Positions 52,085-63,285 of a stretch of DNA of 64,000 nucleotides are shown one piece after another. The DNA is from Glandiceps talaboti (lineage: Eukaryota; Hemichordata; Enteropneusta; Spengelidae). The position numbers and the translations under genes are program-made. The stretch spans positions 11,292,961-11,356,960 of the forward strand of contig NC_135561.1 in NCBI RefSeq assembly GCF_964340395.1. The letters are read 5' to 3'. Within the stretch, counting starts at the first letter, position 1. Each line of letters opens with the position of its first letter. The notes beneath the pieces were generated by a model, which was not told the origin of the DNA, did not search any database, and worked only from the letters and a program-made list of their open reading frames with translations.

Positions 52085-53300
52085 TGTATGGATGAAGCTC
52101 AGTCCAATACTAAATCAGTCAATATGCAAATTTCCCATGTCATTTCCATTGTCATTGCAATCACATGACACAAAATATCCAATCATAACAGACATCAGTG
52201 TTTATACATATTAAGAACATAACCCCAAATTTGAATATAGGTTTCATCTGTGAATTCAAGTAGACTTAATAACCTATAATTCTATAAATTTCATATCATC
52301 CAATAAACAAAGACAAAGTTGGTGTAATATAAATGTTATTTTTTATTGTGAAAATAGTTTTCTCTTCCTGTAAGTTTACAAAAAAGTCATATCTTCTATG
52401 AAATACTTCCACATACAAGATAGTTATGAACTTACAAGAAATACTAAAAAAAATATACCTAGTGCATAGTATTCAGATAATGAAGCACTTTATAAGGTTC
52501 ATTCTGATTGGTTAGAAAACAATGAAAACAGTACATCTGTTGGCTGTATTGTTAATAAGTGATAAAGTATATGTATGTTAGCCAATCAGTGGCAGCCTTG
52601 TAATAGCCTCACATCACCTCCATAGTATTTACTGCTGTATACATTTACACTAATGTAATGTCTCACGTTATTAGAGTTTTCTAAGAAAAAGTCATGTTAT
52701 TTTCTGTAATAAACTATTCCTGTTGCACACAAGATTTTAAACTGACAACAAAATTAAAAGAAATATTCATTGTTGACTACTTCAAAGCCATAACGTTTGA
52801 TTTCAACTTTATCAATGACGTGAAGAAGTACACTATGGCAAAACACCAGATATCAGAAAGACAAAAGATTTTAAATTTTGGCCACTTGGAGTGCTGTTCG
52901 GGTACAGCTGTTATGACAGCTGGGTACAGCCTCCTTTGAACAGTCACGACTTTTTTCACCACAAAATTATTTGCATTCTCAATCAGTGAAAATTTTGTTC
53001 CAGACATAATTTTTAGGAGTGAGCCTGGCCACATTTTGATGACTACTTCATGGGTAACCAGAATAAGGTGCATTACAAGAAAATGATAAAAATAACAGCA
53101 CAAATAAATGTTAGGAATTAGGAATCAAATTTTCCCGATTTGCAACCCTCTCTCCCTCCCTTCTACTAGTCCTTATCTCTTACAGTGACTACAAATGATT
53201 CTGTCGTCTAAAACTGATTGAAAGGCCATGAAACTGCAGTCTTGCTTTTAAGAAATCCAAGCAGGGAAGTCTTGGAAAATCTACAATGGCAGTGAGAAGT

Positions 53301-53306
53301 TTTATT
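53301..53306 (-). terminator. Candidate poly(A) signal of CHRAC1
   Basis: The minus strand reads AATAAA, about 590 nt past the CHRAC1 stop codon at 53893. This is a motif match only. Confidence 0.35.
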
Positions 53307-53892
53307 TTAAGTATAACGATCATGCCTTAACGTAGCATGTGACTTGTTAATATAAATCTTTATAAACCTTTGCTGCTACTTTTTTCAAGAAAACTCAAAC
53401 CCCAAAATCTGGGATACTGTACCGATTTTTTCAATAGAGATTACAAATATGTAAAAATTAATCCATTTTGGAATCACATATGACCCCTACATACTGTGCT
53501 ACCATAAAAGAATGCCAATATCTTTGAAAACAGCATGGTGAAACTGCACATTTCTTTCACTATTTCAAAAGGGTCAGGAACAAACTTTCATCCCGGTGGA
53601 AAAATTTTGATTTTTTGGAAAATTGGTCCCAAAGGTGCTTCCTACCTTAATGACTATAATCAGGTAGGATACTGTCAAAATTTGATGTCAATGACTGAAA
53701 GTATGACAAAGAGAAAGTCTATGAGTTTTGAAATGGTAGTAGTATTTGGTAGACCTTACACACAAATTGGCCGACTAGCACATGAATGTGTGACAAACCA
53801 GAGATCTATATACATCCTTGTAAACAGCAGCAGGGTCATCCTGGTCAAGAAACTCAACAACATGACACTTAAAAAAAGTTATTCACTCAGTA

Positions 53893-55685
53893 TCAACTAC
53901 TTGTTGCTGCAAGTCTGGCTGCTGCAAGTTTAGCTGCTTCTTCTTCAGCTTTAGCTTTTCTAGCTCTGATGTAATCAAGGGCAACTATCTTTGGAGGTAG
54001 TATATCTTTAAAAAAGAAATATACAAAAAGGAAATATTAGTATGGAAAACATACTATTTAGTGAACTGAGATAGACACAAACTATTGTTGTTGTTGTTGT
54101 TGCATGTGGTAGATTACACAAGTGGGTGATAGCAGTGACTTGGTTATAATCATCCTGTAGTCAAGATAGTGTCAACACTCAATGACATCAAGAGTGCAGT
54201 CTGTGTCTGTTACTCTGTGTCTGTAGTTTGCGGATAGTTGATCTGCCATTGTTGATGTTCCTTCATTTATATATCATGTATTGTTGAGCTACATGTACAA
54301 ACAAATGAAGAAAATTACAACAATGTTGTGGAGTTTCTCTCTTTCCAATAAAAGTGATACACATTGGTCCTGACTGGCACTCACATAATGCGAACTCTGT
54401 GAGAATATACATGTACATGTAGTCCATCACTGAATGATTTTCTTTGTTATTAAAGCAAGACGACAAACCTTGGCATGAATTTCAAATATGACAAGTTTTC
54501 CAACATTTTTATTCTCTGACTTACCTCTAATTTGACATCACTTGCAGTAAAATAATTCTATGCCTTAAAATGCTGCAGTATAATGAGGTACCTTACCTGC
54601 AAGAAACTGCATTGATTCTGTATCCCCCACTACTTCAGCCAAATCTCTATAGGCTAGTTTTTTGGCACCTTCTGTTTCCCTTTCATGTGCTTTCTGTGCA
54701 AAGTCAGCAATGAATAACTCCTGTCAAAAATCAATATTTTATGATAAAAATGGTGAAATCTACCAGATGTTTTTCATCATATTTATGAGGATTCTCCTCC
54801 AAAAGTTTATGTTATCCTGAATTTAATTTTTAAAAATTGTTTATTCTGATTTGGATAAATATGGAAAGAACATAAAAAACTGTACATTTTAAGAATAACA
54901 TTTATCCAAAAGCAGTGCATGTTCAGAATTTTACCTTAGCATTTTACAATTTGTGATTTTAATGAAGCCTTAAGTTTTATGTTTTATCTGTTTTACCATG
55001 ATTTTATACTGTATTGTATTGTAATGTACTGTATTATATTGTTTTACTGTATGTTTTGTCTGTGTTGTTTTTTGATGTTCAACAATGTCAGGCCCAAGAC
55101 ACATTGCATTCCTGTTTGACTTTACAGTCGTTTTAGTAAATAAACTATTCTGATCTAATCTACATTGTATGTTTTTATCCTGATCCGTAATTTTTTTATC
55201 CCAATCAGGGAAATTTCCGACTATTTCTGATGTCCCATGGGTACATGTCACATGTGTAACGAGTTAAAAGTATGAGACTGGCCAATGTGAATTTGATTCT
55301 GAATCTGAGACCAACTTTATACTCGTACATGTGTATTTGATTACAGCTTCTTTGTTTTTTATGTTACTTTTTATTTGGAAAACAAAAACAAAAAAGTTAT
55401 CTCGGTTCGGCAACATGTGACAATTTATAGATAGGACTACACAGCCTGGCTACACAGGGTGGTCTATGGACAACAATGAACATATTCTGAGTTCATGGGT
55501 CTGTTCAGCAGTCACAACTTGCCTCCTTTCGTACACGTCTTGGCAACTTTTTAACTCACCGTAGCTTTTGCAACTAAAAGAATTGCTTCCTGACCGATGG
55601 ATGACACTTCAGGTGACGTCTTCATTATCGTCTTGATACGTGATATTGGTAAACTCACGAGTTTACTTTCTGCTTTCTCCGCCAT
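53893..55685 (-). CDS. CHRAC1: Chromatin accessibility complex protein 1 (3 exons, 120 aa)
   Basis: A small histone-fold protein that pairs with POLE3 and joins ACF1/ISWI in the CHRAC nucleosome-sliding complex in the nucleus. Exons (minus): 55560-55685, 54597-54720, 53893-54005. Phases join exactly, 363 nt. The histone fold covers residues about 10-95: LVSLPISRIKTIMKTSPEVS (9-28), then GQEAILLVAKATELFIADFA for the long helix, then AYRDLAEVV and FLADILPPKI. These match vertebrate CHRAC1 nearly block for block, and human CHRAC1 is about 131 aa. The C-terminus (about 98-120) is a charged, alanine-rich helix (RARKAKAEEEAAKLAAARL) and lacks the long acidic tail of the human protein. The ATG lies in CCATGGCGGAG. 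Divergent neighbour of TRAPPC9. Confidence 0.93.
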
Positions 55686-55943
55686 GGTTGTCTTTATAAT
55701 TATGTATTCACAGACTATGTGTTCGAAAGATTATTGTTATAAATTAAGTAGTCTTTATTTATTAAATAAAATAAAATTAGCCAATAAAAGGATATTGTAG
55801 GCATGTAAAAGCCATAAGTTGTGATTTTTTTAAATTCAATTTTTATTTCTGAAAACAAAATGTGACGATTTCTTGCGACGAAACACGATTCTACAAATAG
55901 TGCAATATAGTCATCGTCCAATCTCTGCTCAGTCTAATCCAAT
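55686..55943. promoter_or_regulatory. Probable bidirectional promoter of CHRAC1 and TRAPPC9
   Basis: This roughly 250-bp gap separates the CHRAC1 ATG (minus) from the candidate untranslated first exon of TRAPPC9 (plus). There is no TATA box suited to either gene. CCAATATGGCGG at 55940-55950 combines a CCAAT word with a YY1-type core (ATGGCGG), and the CHRAC1 start itself lies in a second ATGGCGG on the other strand. Such start-site YY1 elements are typical of TATA-less housekeeping promoters. The promoter role is inferred. Confidence 0.5.
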
Positions 55944-56049
55944 ATGGCGGTGGGGATTTTGATGAAATCGGCTTTTGTAGTGTGTTTACGTCAATTTTCG
56001 CTCATCCAAGAGGTGTGAAACGTTTCTTTGCTGAAGAAATATTCAGCAG
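55930..56049 (+). other. Candidate untranslated first exon of TRAPPC9, with a small upstream ORF
   Basis: It ends AATATTCAGCAG|GTAAGGG at 56049/56050, a strong donor. The acceptor is at 60473/60474 (TTTATTTCTAACAG|ATGTGAAG), eight bases before the coding ATG. The exon contains a 24-codon upstream ORF at 55944-56018 (MAVGILMKSAFVV...). If transcription starts upstream of 55944, this ORF could lower translation of TRAPPC9. Confidence 0.45.
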
Positions 56050-58016
56050 GTAAGGGACAGACTATTTTGCTAAGAGACCGTCAACATCAAAAGGTAACAA
56101 CTACAGATAACCCTGTCGTACAACGCCCCTTCGTCGTTCTCCATCAAACAACGTTTCCGAAATCATTTGATTGCGATACCAGGCACAGATGGTGCGAGTA
56201 CTTTATTGTGACTCATGTTTTGATAAGAGCTTCATTTTTTAAATAATTTTCTACGTTCGTAATAATTGTCTTTATGGCCGTAGAATATGTCTGATCGACT
56301 AGCGACTAGCCTTGAAGGGATACCGTTGAAGTGTTCTCGGTGTACATTGATAGTGTGAATCATTAGACACTCATATGGCGTCAGTCTGGTCATGTCAAGG
56401 CCGGCAACTGTATTAGCCCGCAAAGTAGCCCCTGGAAATTACTATGAAATCTAACACTATTTTGCTGATTATCACAACGGAATACGTACATCTACGTACG
56501 TACGTACACACATGGAAAGAATAACTATTAAATACATCATAAGTCTATATTTACATACGTGTGTATGTGAACAGCTACGAGAATTAAAATATAATTTTTT
56601 GTAGCCCGATTTACCAAGACATGAGTTGAATGGATATGATCTTTGTAATGTAGTGTTTAAAACAAAGCAAGCAAAACAAACACAGCTTCTATTGTTAATA
56701 GGTGTATTGTATTTCACTAACGGGAACCTGTATAAAATGAAGTGTAAAATAGCAGAAATAAAGACAAATACTGAGTAGATTATATGAATATATAAGTAAT
56801 ACATGTAACATTTCAAGTACATGTAATATTGCTCAAAGGCACTGTATGGTGCTAAAAAGATGGGGGGGGGGGATTTAAAATATAGACAAATACACAAATT
56901 ACTTTTGATAAAAAGTCAGACAATAAAAGTACACATGAAAATACAATGGATAAAGTACAGCTTGACAAAGAAACATGCTATATAGATAAATATTGAATGA
57001 ATACTCTCCATTATAAACAATGTCGCAACTCATAAAGAATACAATATAATAAAGATCATACACAAACTTTCTTAAAAAGACCAGTCTTAATCTACGGTTT
57101 AAAAAGTGTCACTTGAGTTACACTACAGGTTCTTTATGCAAATCAATCCACAGCTGTGATACAGTAAGTGGAATCAATCAATGATTTACTGATATTACTA
57201 CTGGGTTTTAGAGACCATAGGGTGTATGGTTTTAGTTAGTTAGCAGCACATTCATTGCATATTGTATTGTGTACTACCTGTGTACTTAAAATATGGAGGG
57301 ATAGGATCTTTTAGAGTTTTTGTTTGTATCACACTCACAGACAAGTAGCTTACAATGTACTTGTCTGTGTTTGTATTCACTTAGTTCAAAATGGACTTCT
57401 CATATGTGATTTCACTTCTTATAAGATACACCGAACAAAGTGTGTGACACTCTGCAGGCCATCATGTTTGTTTTGATCACATACATGTATGGCCCAAACA
57501 TCATCTAAGCTCAGTATGATGCTATGTTGTAAAACTTTCAATTTTACATTTGATTTTGGAAAATATTTACAAAGTGCCTAAAGATAAGTTGTGGTAGTTA
57601 GGAGAAGACTAGACTGGGTTGGGCAACTGGAACCACATTTTTGTTTTGCATGAGAAAGCTGGTATTCCATGTAATACCATAACATTTAAAATAATTATTT
57701 TTGTGATCTTTCCAAGTATGATGATTAAGTTATGAATACATGTAATTTTTTCTGAAATGTTTGATTTCCAAAGTTTGAAGGGCAATGCAACATTCGCAGT
57801 AAAATTTGGATGTGAGAAAGAAGGGTCTTGAATCTGGCAGAGCTATATGGTGAAGTTGGTTTAGAACAATTGAACAAAACAATACAATGAATCTATTTTA
57901 TCCCTTATTGCTCCACTGATAAAATAGCAGTAATTTTTGTATTCCAAGACGATAGGATTTTAACATTTGGGTTGAAACTGATTAATATCATACTGTACAG
58001 TATTTATATTGGTATT

Positions 58017-58219
58017 TGAAAAATTTGGTGAAACGGCAATTTGGGACGTGCCAGACACACTTTAATTTGGTGAACAGGCAAGGGAAAAGCAGACATCACT
58101 TGTAAATAACTTACAATGTACCTGGTTGGCCCATCATATTCAGTGGTACTATTGTTGACACGCTTCACAACAGCTGAATATAGAAACATGACAACCCGTA
58201 AAGTATGTTAGCAGGACTT
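58017..58219 (+). repeat. Interspersed repeat family, copy 1 (TRAPPC9 intron 1)
   Basis: About 200 bp match 63399-63592 in the same orientation. Shared words include CAGRCACACTTTAATTTGG, CTTGTAARTAACT, GGTGGCCCA-like and TATTCWGTG, ending CACAACAGCTGAATATAGAA..GTAAAGTATGT. No coding capacity; possibly SINE- or MITE-like. Confidence 0.82.
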
Positions 58220-59420
58220 AAATTGAATTGAATTGAATTGATATTGATTCCACCAGAGAAGAAAAATATATACACAAACTTTGAAAGCAACAGAAAGAAC
58301 ATTTCTGGCGAGGGCCGTGGAAATAGTTCACTTTGCACTTATCAAAGTCTATGAACCAGACATGCAAATAATTAAGACAAATTTGGGCAGGTACGAGTTT
58401 CACAATAGCAATAAAAAATTACAATTTTATGTAAAGAAAGAGATAAAATTACTTATTTTTGTGAAAACCGATTTCACGCATTAGCAAACGTAATCCAGCA
58501 CTGAAAATTATATGACTATAGTACATCAAAAGTGTGGTGTATATTACATTTTTAATTTTTTTTAATCACAGCTAAATACATGCTATTATTGGAACTATAA
58601 TTATTAAAAGTTACAGCGCTGGAAACAAATTGGATGTTATTTAAACTGTTTCAGTAGTAATCTTATCATGTATCCATAAATAACTCATCAATCATATCAT
58701 AAATCTACTGTCAATAAAATTGATATTAACGTTATTAAATTTATTATTATCATGTCAACAACTATTTCTAGCATGAATACTCACAGAGATAATTATCATG
58801 AGCCATCTGTCAGACCACTCTCTGGATTGCGTTATTACCAAATATAGTAACATGTTATTTTTGATTAAATTTTATTTTTAAGTATACTTGAAAATGAAAT
58901 TTTGTTTTCCCAAGTAAATGAGAAATTGCAAAGGTGTACATTGTACATATTCAGAAGTGAACATCAATATTGAACTATTTGTCATGTTTCACTCTTTCTA
59001 TTGAGACTGTTAATCTATGGATGCCAAGGTCAGAGGTCAGAGGTTAGAGGTCAGGTACAGGATCTAGAAATAATATAAGGGGTCCTGGGATATGAATAAG
59101 GTTAAGATTCAAAGCTTATGCCATATTTGTGTCATTGACCAGGAATGAACTCTTAAGTTATATACATGTACTCACCCCCTAATAAACATACATGTATTGA
59201 TGTGTGTTGATGCTGATATTTGTATGCTAATTATAGACACATGTTAAATTATATATGTACATTGTACCAGGGATTACTTGCACCAGTGCACATACTACAT
59301 GTAGTCTGAGGAGCCCCTGACTTGAGTACTGAGTTAGATATATTTGGTCAATATGACTGTTCTCTGTCAGAGATCCAAATGGTCTCAAATTTGTCATTGA
59401 ACACCGATGCCGACACTTTT

Positions 59421-59575
59421 AAAGTTGTCAATGATTTCCTCCATGTAAAATGTGTAAAGTTGTCAATGATTTCCTCCATGTAAAATGTGTAAAGTTGTCA
59501 ATGATTTCCTCCATGTAAAATGTGTAAAGTTGTCAATGATTTCCTCGATGTAAAATGTGTAAAGTTGTCAATAAA
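59421..59575. repeat. 35-bp minisatellite, 4.4 copies (TRAPPC9 intron 1)
   Basis: AAAGTTGTCAATGATTTCCT starts at 59421, 59456, 59491 and 59526, and a fifth partial copy starts at 59561. The copies are nearly identical, so the array is young. Confidence 0.95.
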
Positions 59576-60481
59576 TAAGCTTATGTCTCTTCCAGCCTTC
59601 AAAGTCAACTTGACAAATAATTTTGAATTCATTTTGTGAACTGTACAACTCAAGGAATACGACTTTTGTCTCAAACACTTGACTTCTCTGGGTCATGAAT
59701 GATAATGAGATATTGCGTCCTCGTTCGCTAATTAGTTCATGCAATTAATTTGAACACCATGTCTTTCAAGTTTTAGACATGTACCCGACCTTATTGTTCA
59801 GGTCAGTGTGGGCTTGTCAGTGAATAAGGGCCCACTATCTCATGATTTATTCAAATGTATTGTTCACAAGTTTGAGAGCACTTGGATCAGTGTCATACCG
59901 TATCGACTAAATACGTCTGACTCCGTACTCAAGTCAGAGAACCTTCTTGAACTATGCACATGCATACAAGTGGTATTTACACTGCAGTGCAATACCAAAA
60001 ACATTATTGCATACCTGTATGTAAATGATATGCAAATTTGTGGATCACATCATTTGATTAACATTTTTTATGCAAATTAGCTGTTTTGCATAAACATACT
60101 GTAATAATAATAGAACGCAAAATGAGTGCCAGTGTGGATGCTTAGTGGTATTTGCACTTGTGCTTGCAGTGCTTTCTGCTGCTCTCTTTCACGAATGTAC
60201 GACCACAAAGAACACTGCAAGTAATTATGCAAATACATGTACCCTCAGTATGCTACACTTGCACTCATGTACAGTGTATCATGGATTTCTAATTCTGTCA
60301 CATACGCCATCTTGATTTGTAGTCTGTATGCCGTGTTATGCATTTATTAATTCCTTTCACAAGACCACATGGTTGAGGGCGGAAAAACACGACATATCTT
60401 ACAGGCTATCTTGTCTGTTGTCCATAGTGAATAATCAAACTTCATTAACATCCCATAATTTTATTTCTAACAGATGTGAAG

Positions 60482-63285
60482 ATGAGTTATGCTGATTACA
60501 GTCAACGTGCCGAGGACCACCAAGCCTTGCTGGTCCTTCTCAAGGCAGTCGGACCGCACAAGACTAAAGCGTACAACAAACTGTTTGATCGCATATCTAG
60601 ACAGACGTACGTACATTTGTCCGACGGGAAACGAAGAGTTTGTCTGAGGTTCAAAAGGAATGTACCACAGGCCAATAGTGACTGGGGGGAGTTCCAGTGT
60701 CATCGTAAAGTCCTGGGACTTTTATGCTGTGGCAAGTGTACATCAGAAGGTGACCTCGCCAACATCCAGGCCAACTTTGATTCCCTGAAGGAAGGGTATA
60801 AAAACACACTGTATAACTCACGATGTCTGGTGTTTGGTAACACTGGAGACAGCAATGGACAATCACAGGCACAAAGCAGTCGACTTGATGTTGTGTTTTA
60901 TCCAAGTTTTGAAGAATGTACTAAATTGGAAGAAAACATAAAGGAATTTGCAGCGTCGTTGTTTTGGGTGTTAGAGTCTAAGAGACTGGATAAATCTAGT
61001 GATAAAGGAGACAAGGCCACACTACTTATGGCGCCATTTGAGAAGAAAGATTTCGTTGGAATTGACACAGAAAGCAGGTGAGCTTTTTTGGAGAGCAAAA
61101 GACAGGAAAATGTGGTCTGTTCTTGCAAATGCCATCTCTGTGTATTGAGTTATAATATGTATACACTTTTATTTGAAAACTTAAAAATTGGATTTTAAAT
61201 TTTTGACCCACTGTATGTACATGTATGGTGCAGGCATTATAACCACACAGTACTCATAATACGTACAAAATCATTTCATATTATGATTATAGTGTAGGTG
61301 CAATACCTGCACAACACAAGATGGTGGAACAAAAATGCACCAACCTGTCATAAAAACTAAAAAACTAAAAACTAAAATATGTATACATTGAGCAATGGGA
61401 CCTGTATTGGATAACATCCACATTATGTACATATGATTTGGTGAGTGATGGCATTATATAATGTCTGGATCTTTCAGGCTAGATTTGCATAAGCGATTCA
61501 AAAATATATTTTGTTGTCGATTCTTTATTTTCACTTCTTGTTCCTTTCACATTTGATTTACTTCTTACTAACCAATTCTTCTTGTCTCTACCATATCGAA
61601 CTGTTGACCCACCACGTTGTTTCCTCTTTTTTAAACAGAAGTATTGAATTTTATATTTATTTGTTCTTTAAAATAGGAATAAATATTTCTCTTCAAATAC
61701 TTCTATTTTGGCATTTGCATTTATATTTGTCAATTTGAATATAATTTTGATAAAACTTGTTGACAATACATACTACCATCAATTTATCAATGTGACATTG
61801 ACGTAAAGGATGATATTTTTTTGTTTAAATACATTGCATCGAATACTTAGTACCGTTTTATTTTAAAATGTATTTCAAAGCTGCTAGAACTGTATCGAAA
61901 ATATTATTTTTTTCAATGAGACAACCAATAGTACATTCACTGAAAATTGTTCAAGTACCAATAATTAGATGTACATGTTAATTAGAAGTCGATTTTATCC
62001 ATAAGTAGTAAAGTATCAGGTTAAAATCGTGATTACATGGGGCACTGATTTTAGGGTGCGGACCCAAAAATCAATTTGATTAGATTTATTGTACCATTAT
62101 GTATACAAGTACATAAATATACTTATCCACAGGGAATTCATTATCAGTACTATTCAGGGTATATGATATTATGAGTAAGTCAGTATATCTAACAAAACAA
62201 GTTTCAAGAAAATGATCATATGACATGTTGCAGCTAGTGCAACATCAAGGTATCACTGTCAAAACATCACTTGTTTGGCTGAATATAAACTATTACTGTA
62301 AACTGATCTATTGAACAACTTTTACACATGTACATGTACATACACCCTTGTAGGAAGCATGACTACCTGTGTCATTTCCCTCAGTGGCTTGTCTGAAGAC
62401 TGACTTACTGATTGTGTTTGTACTGTAGGAATTACAAGAAACGAATTCAAGGTAGAATGAAGAAACATATAGGTGATTTATGTCTACAGGCTGGTATGAC
62501 ACAGGATGCATTCCTACATTATCAGTCAGCTGCTGATACACTGAAATCAGCTAATGACTGGTTATGGTTAGCAGGTAAGGATAAACCCTAATGTCCCCCC
62601 CCCCCCACACACACACACACACAGCATTGAAATCAGTTAATGACTGGTTATGGTTAGCAGGTAAGGATAGACCCCAATGTCGTCTCCCCCCCCCCACCAC
62701 ACACACACACACACACACATCCAACAGTGAAATCAGCACATGACTAGCTAATTACCCCTATTTCCCCTGTACCCTTCCTCCAAACATTAAAATCAGCTAA
62801 TGACTGGTTATTGTTGGCGGGTAAGGATCCCCCCCCCCCCCCCCCAACCCCCAACCCCCAACCCCCAACACATGCAAACACATTTTGACAATATGTCATT
62901 GACTGGCTATTGCTAGAAGATGAAGGCTACCCACTGCCCTGTTCCCCTACATACATTACAATTCTCAATCCTCATATGTACTCTACTTCCTCTTAGTAAT
63001 ATCATTATAGATTCATTCCTTTTATAATGTTGCAAGTGACAAAAACCAAAGGATAATGTACTTTGTTTATGAAACATTGAATGAAAAGAACTTTTACACT
63101 TACTCCCCCCTCCATACACACAACACCTTTTATTTCTGTGTTTTTCTCCCCTATAGGAGCATATGAAGGACTATGTTCAGCATCTGTCATAATGCTTTAT
63201 CCCTACCAACAAAAACCTGCATTTTCACGTAACTTTACGTTCCACGGAAGTCCGTCACGAGTGAAGGACATTAGACAGAAAACAA
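60482..63285 (+). CDS. TRAPPC9: TRAPP II complex subunit 9 (NIBP), first three coding exons; gene continues past the right edge
   Basis: A scaffold subunit of the TRAPPII vesicle-tethering complex at the Golgi/endosome, also known in vertebrates as NIK- and IKK-beta-binding protein. Coding exons: 60482-61077, 62429-62574, 63157-63285. Phases join as 2, 1, 1, giving about 290 residues in the window of the roughly 1,150 usual for the family. The match to the vertebrate N-terminus is strong: [45 protein letters not shown] region, [28 protein letters not shown], then [33 protein letters not shown]. The start is the ATG at 60482, eight bases after an acceptor. The frame also runs upstream through a GTG at 60476, but that is not a start. 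No further exon could be placed with confidence in 63286-64000. Confidence 0.93.
61959..62160 (-). repeat. Interspersed repeat family, copy 2 (TRAPPC9 intron)
   Basis: The reverse complement matches 34432-34631 over about 200 bp with small gaps. It lies in the intron between the first two coding exons of TRAPPC9. Confidence 0.82.
62541..62925 (+). repeat. Decayed tandem copies of a TRAPPC9 exon end and its splice donor
   Basis: The exon end TGAAATCAGCTAATGACTGGTTATGGTTAGCAG|GTAAGGAT (real copy, exon ends at 62574) is followed by four degenerate copies starting near 62627, 62727, 62787 and 62889. They are separated by poly-C and CA runs. Copy 2 keeps a perfect GCAG|GTAAGG at 62660/62661, and copy 4 keeps CGG|GTAAGG at 62820/62821; the other two have lost the donor. 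Using the copy 2 donor would add 86 nt and meet an early TAA. Confidence 0.88.

Larger units (their letters stand above)
50967..53892. other. 3' flank between the convergent tetraspanin and CHRAC1 genes
   Basis: The left part is the tetraspanin 3' UTR, with a candidate AATAAA at 51626-51631. The right part is the CHRAC1 3' UTR, with a candidate signal on the minus strand at 53301-53306. Between them are CATA/CAGA units (51778-51868) and TG units (52030-52082). Open frames at 52694-52939 and 53535-53933 are antisense to, or outside, the real genes. Confidence 0.5.
56050..60473 (+). other. Inferred first intron of TRAPPC9 (5' UTR intron)
   Basis: About 4.4 kb with no exon I can support. It contains one copy of an interspersed repeat (58017-58219) and a 35-bp minisatellite (59421-59575). 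Open frames at 56472-56897 (minus) and 59808-60080 (plus) look like chance. Confidence 0.45.

Noticed and set aside
53535-53933. 132-aa plus-strand open frame
   Set aside because: It is antisense to the CHRAC1 3' end, has no recognisable domain, and its C-terminus overlaps the reverse strand of real CHRAC1 coding sequence.
60476-60481. TRAPPC9 start two codons earlier
   Set aside because: The codon there is GTG. The ATG at 60482 matches the conserved N-terminus.
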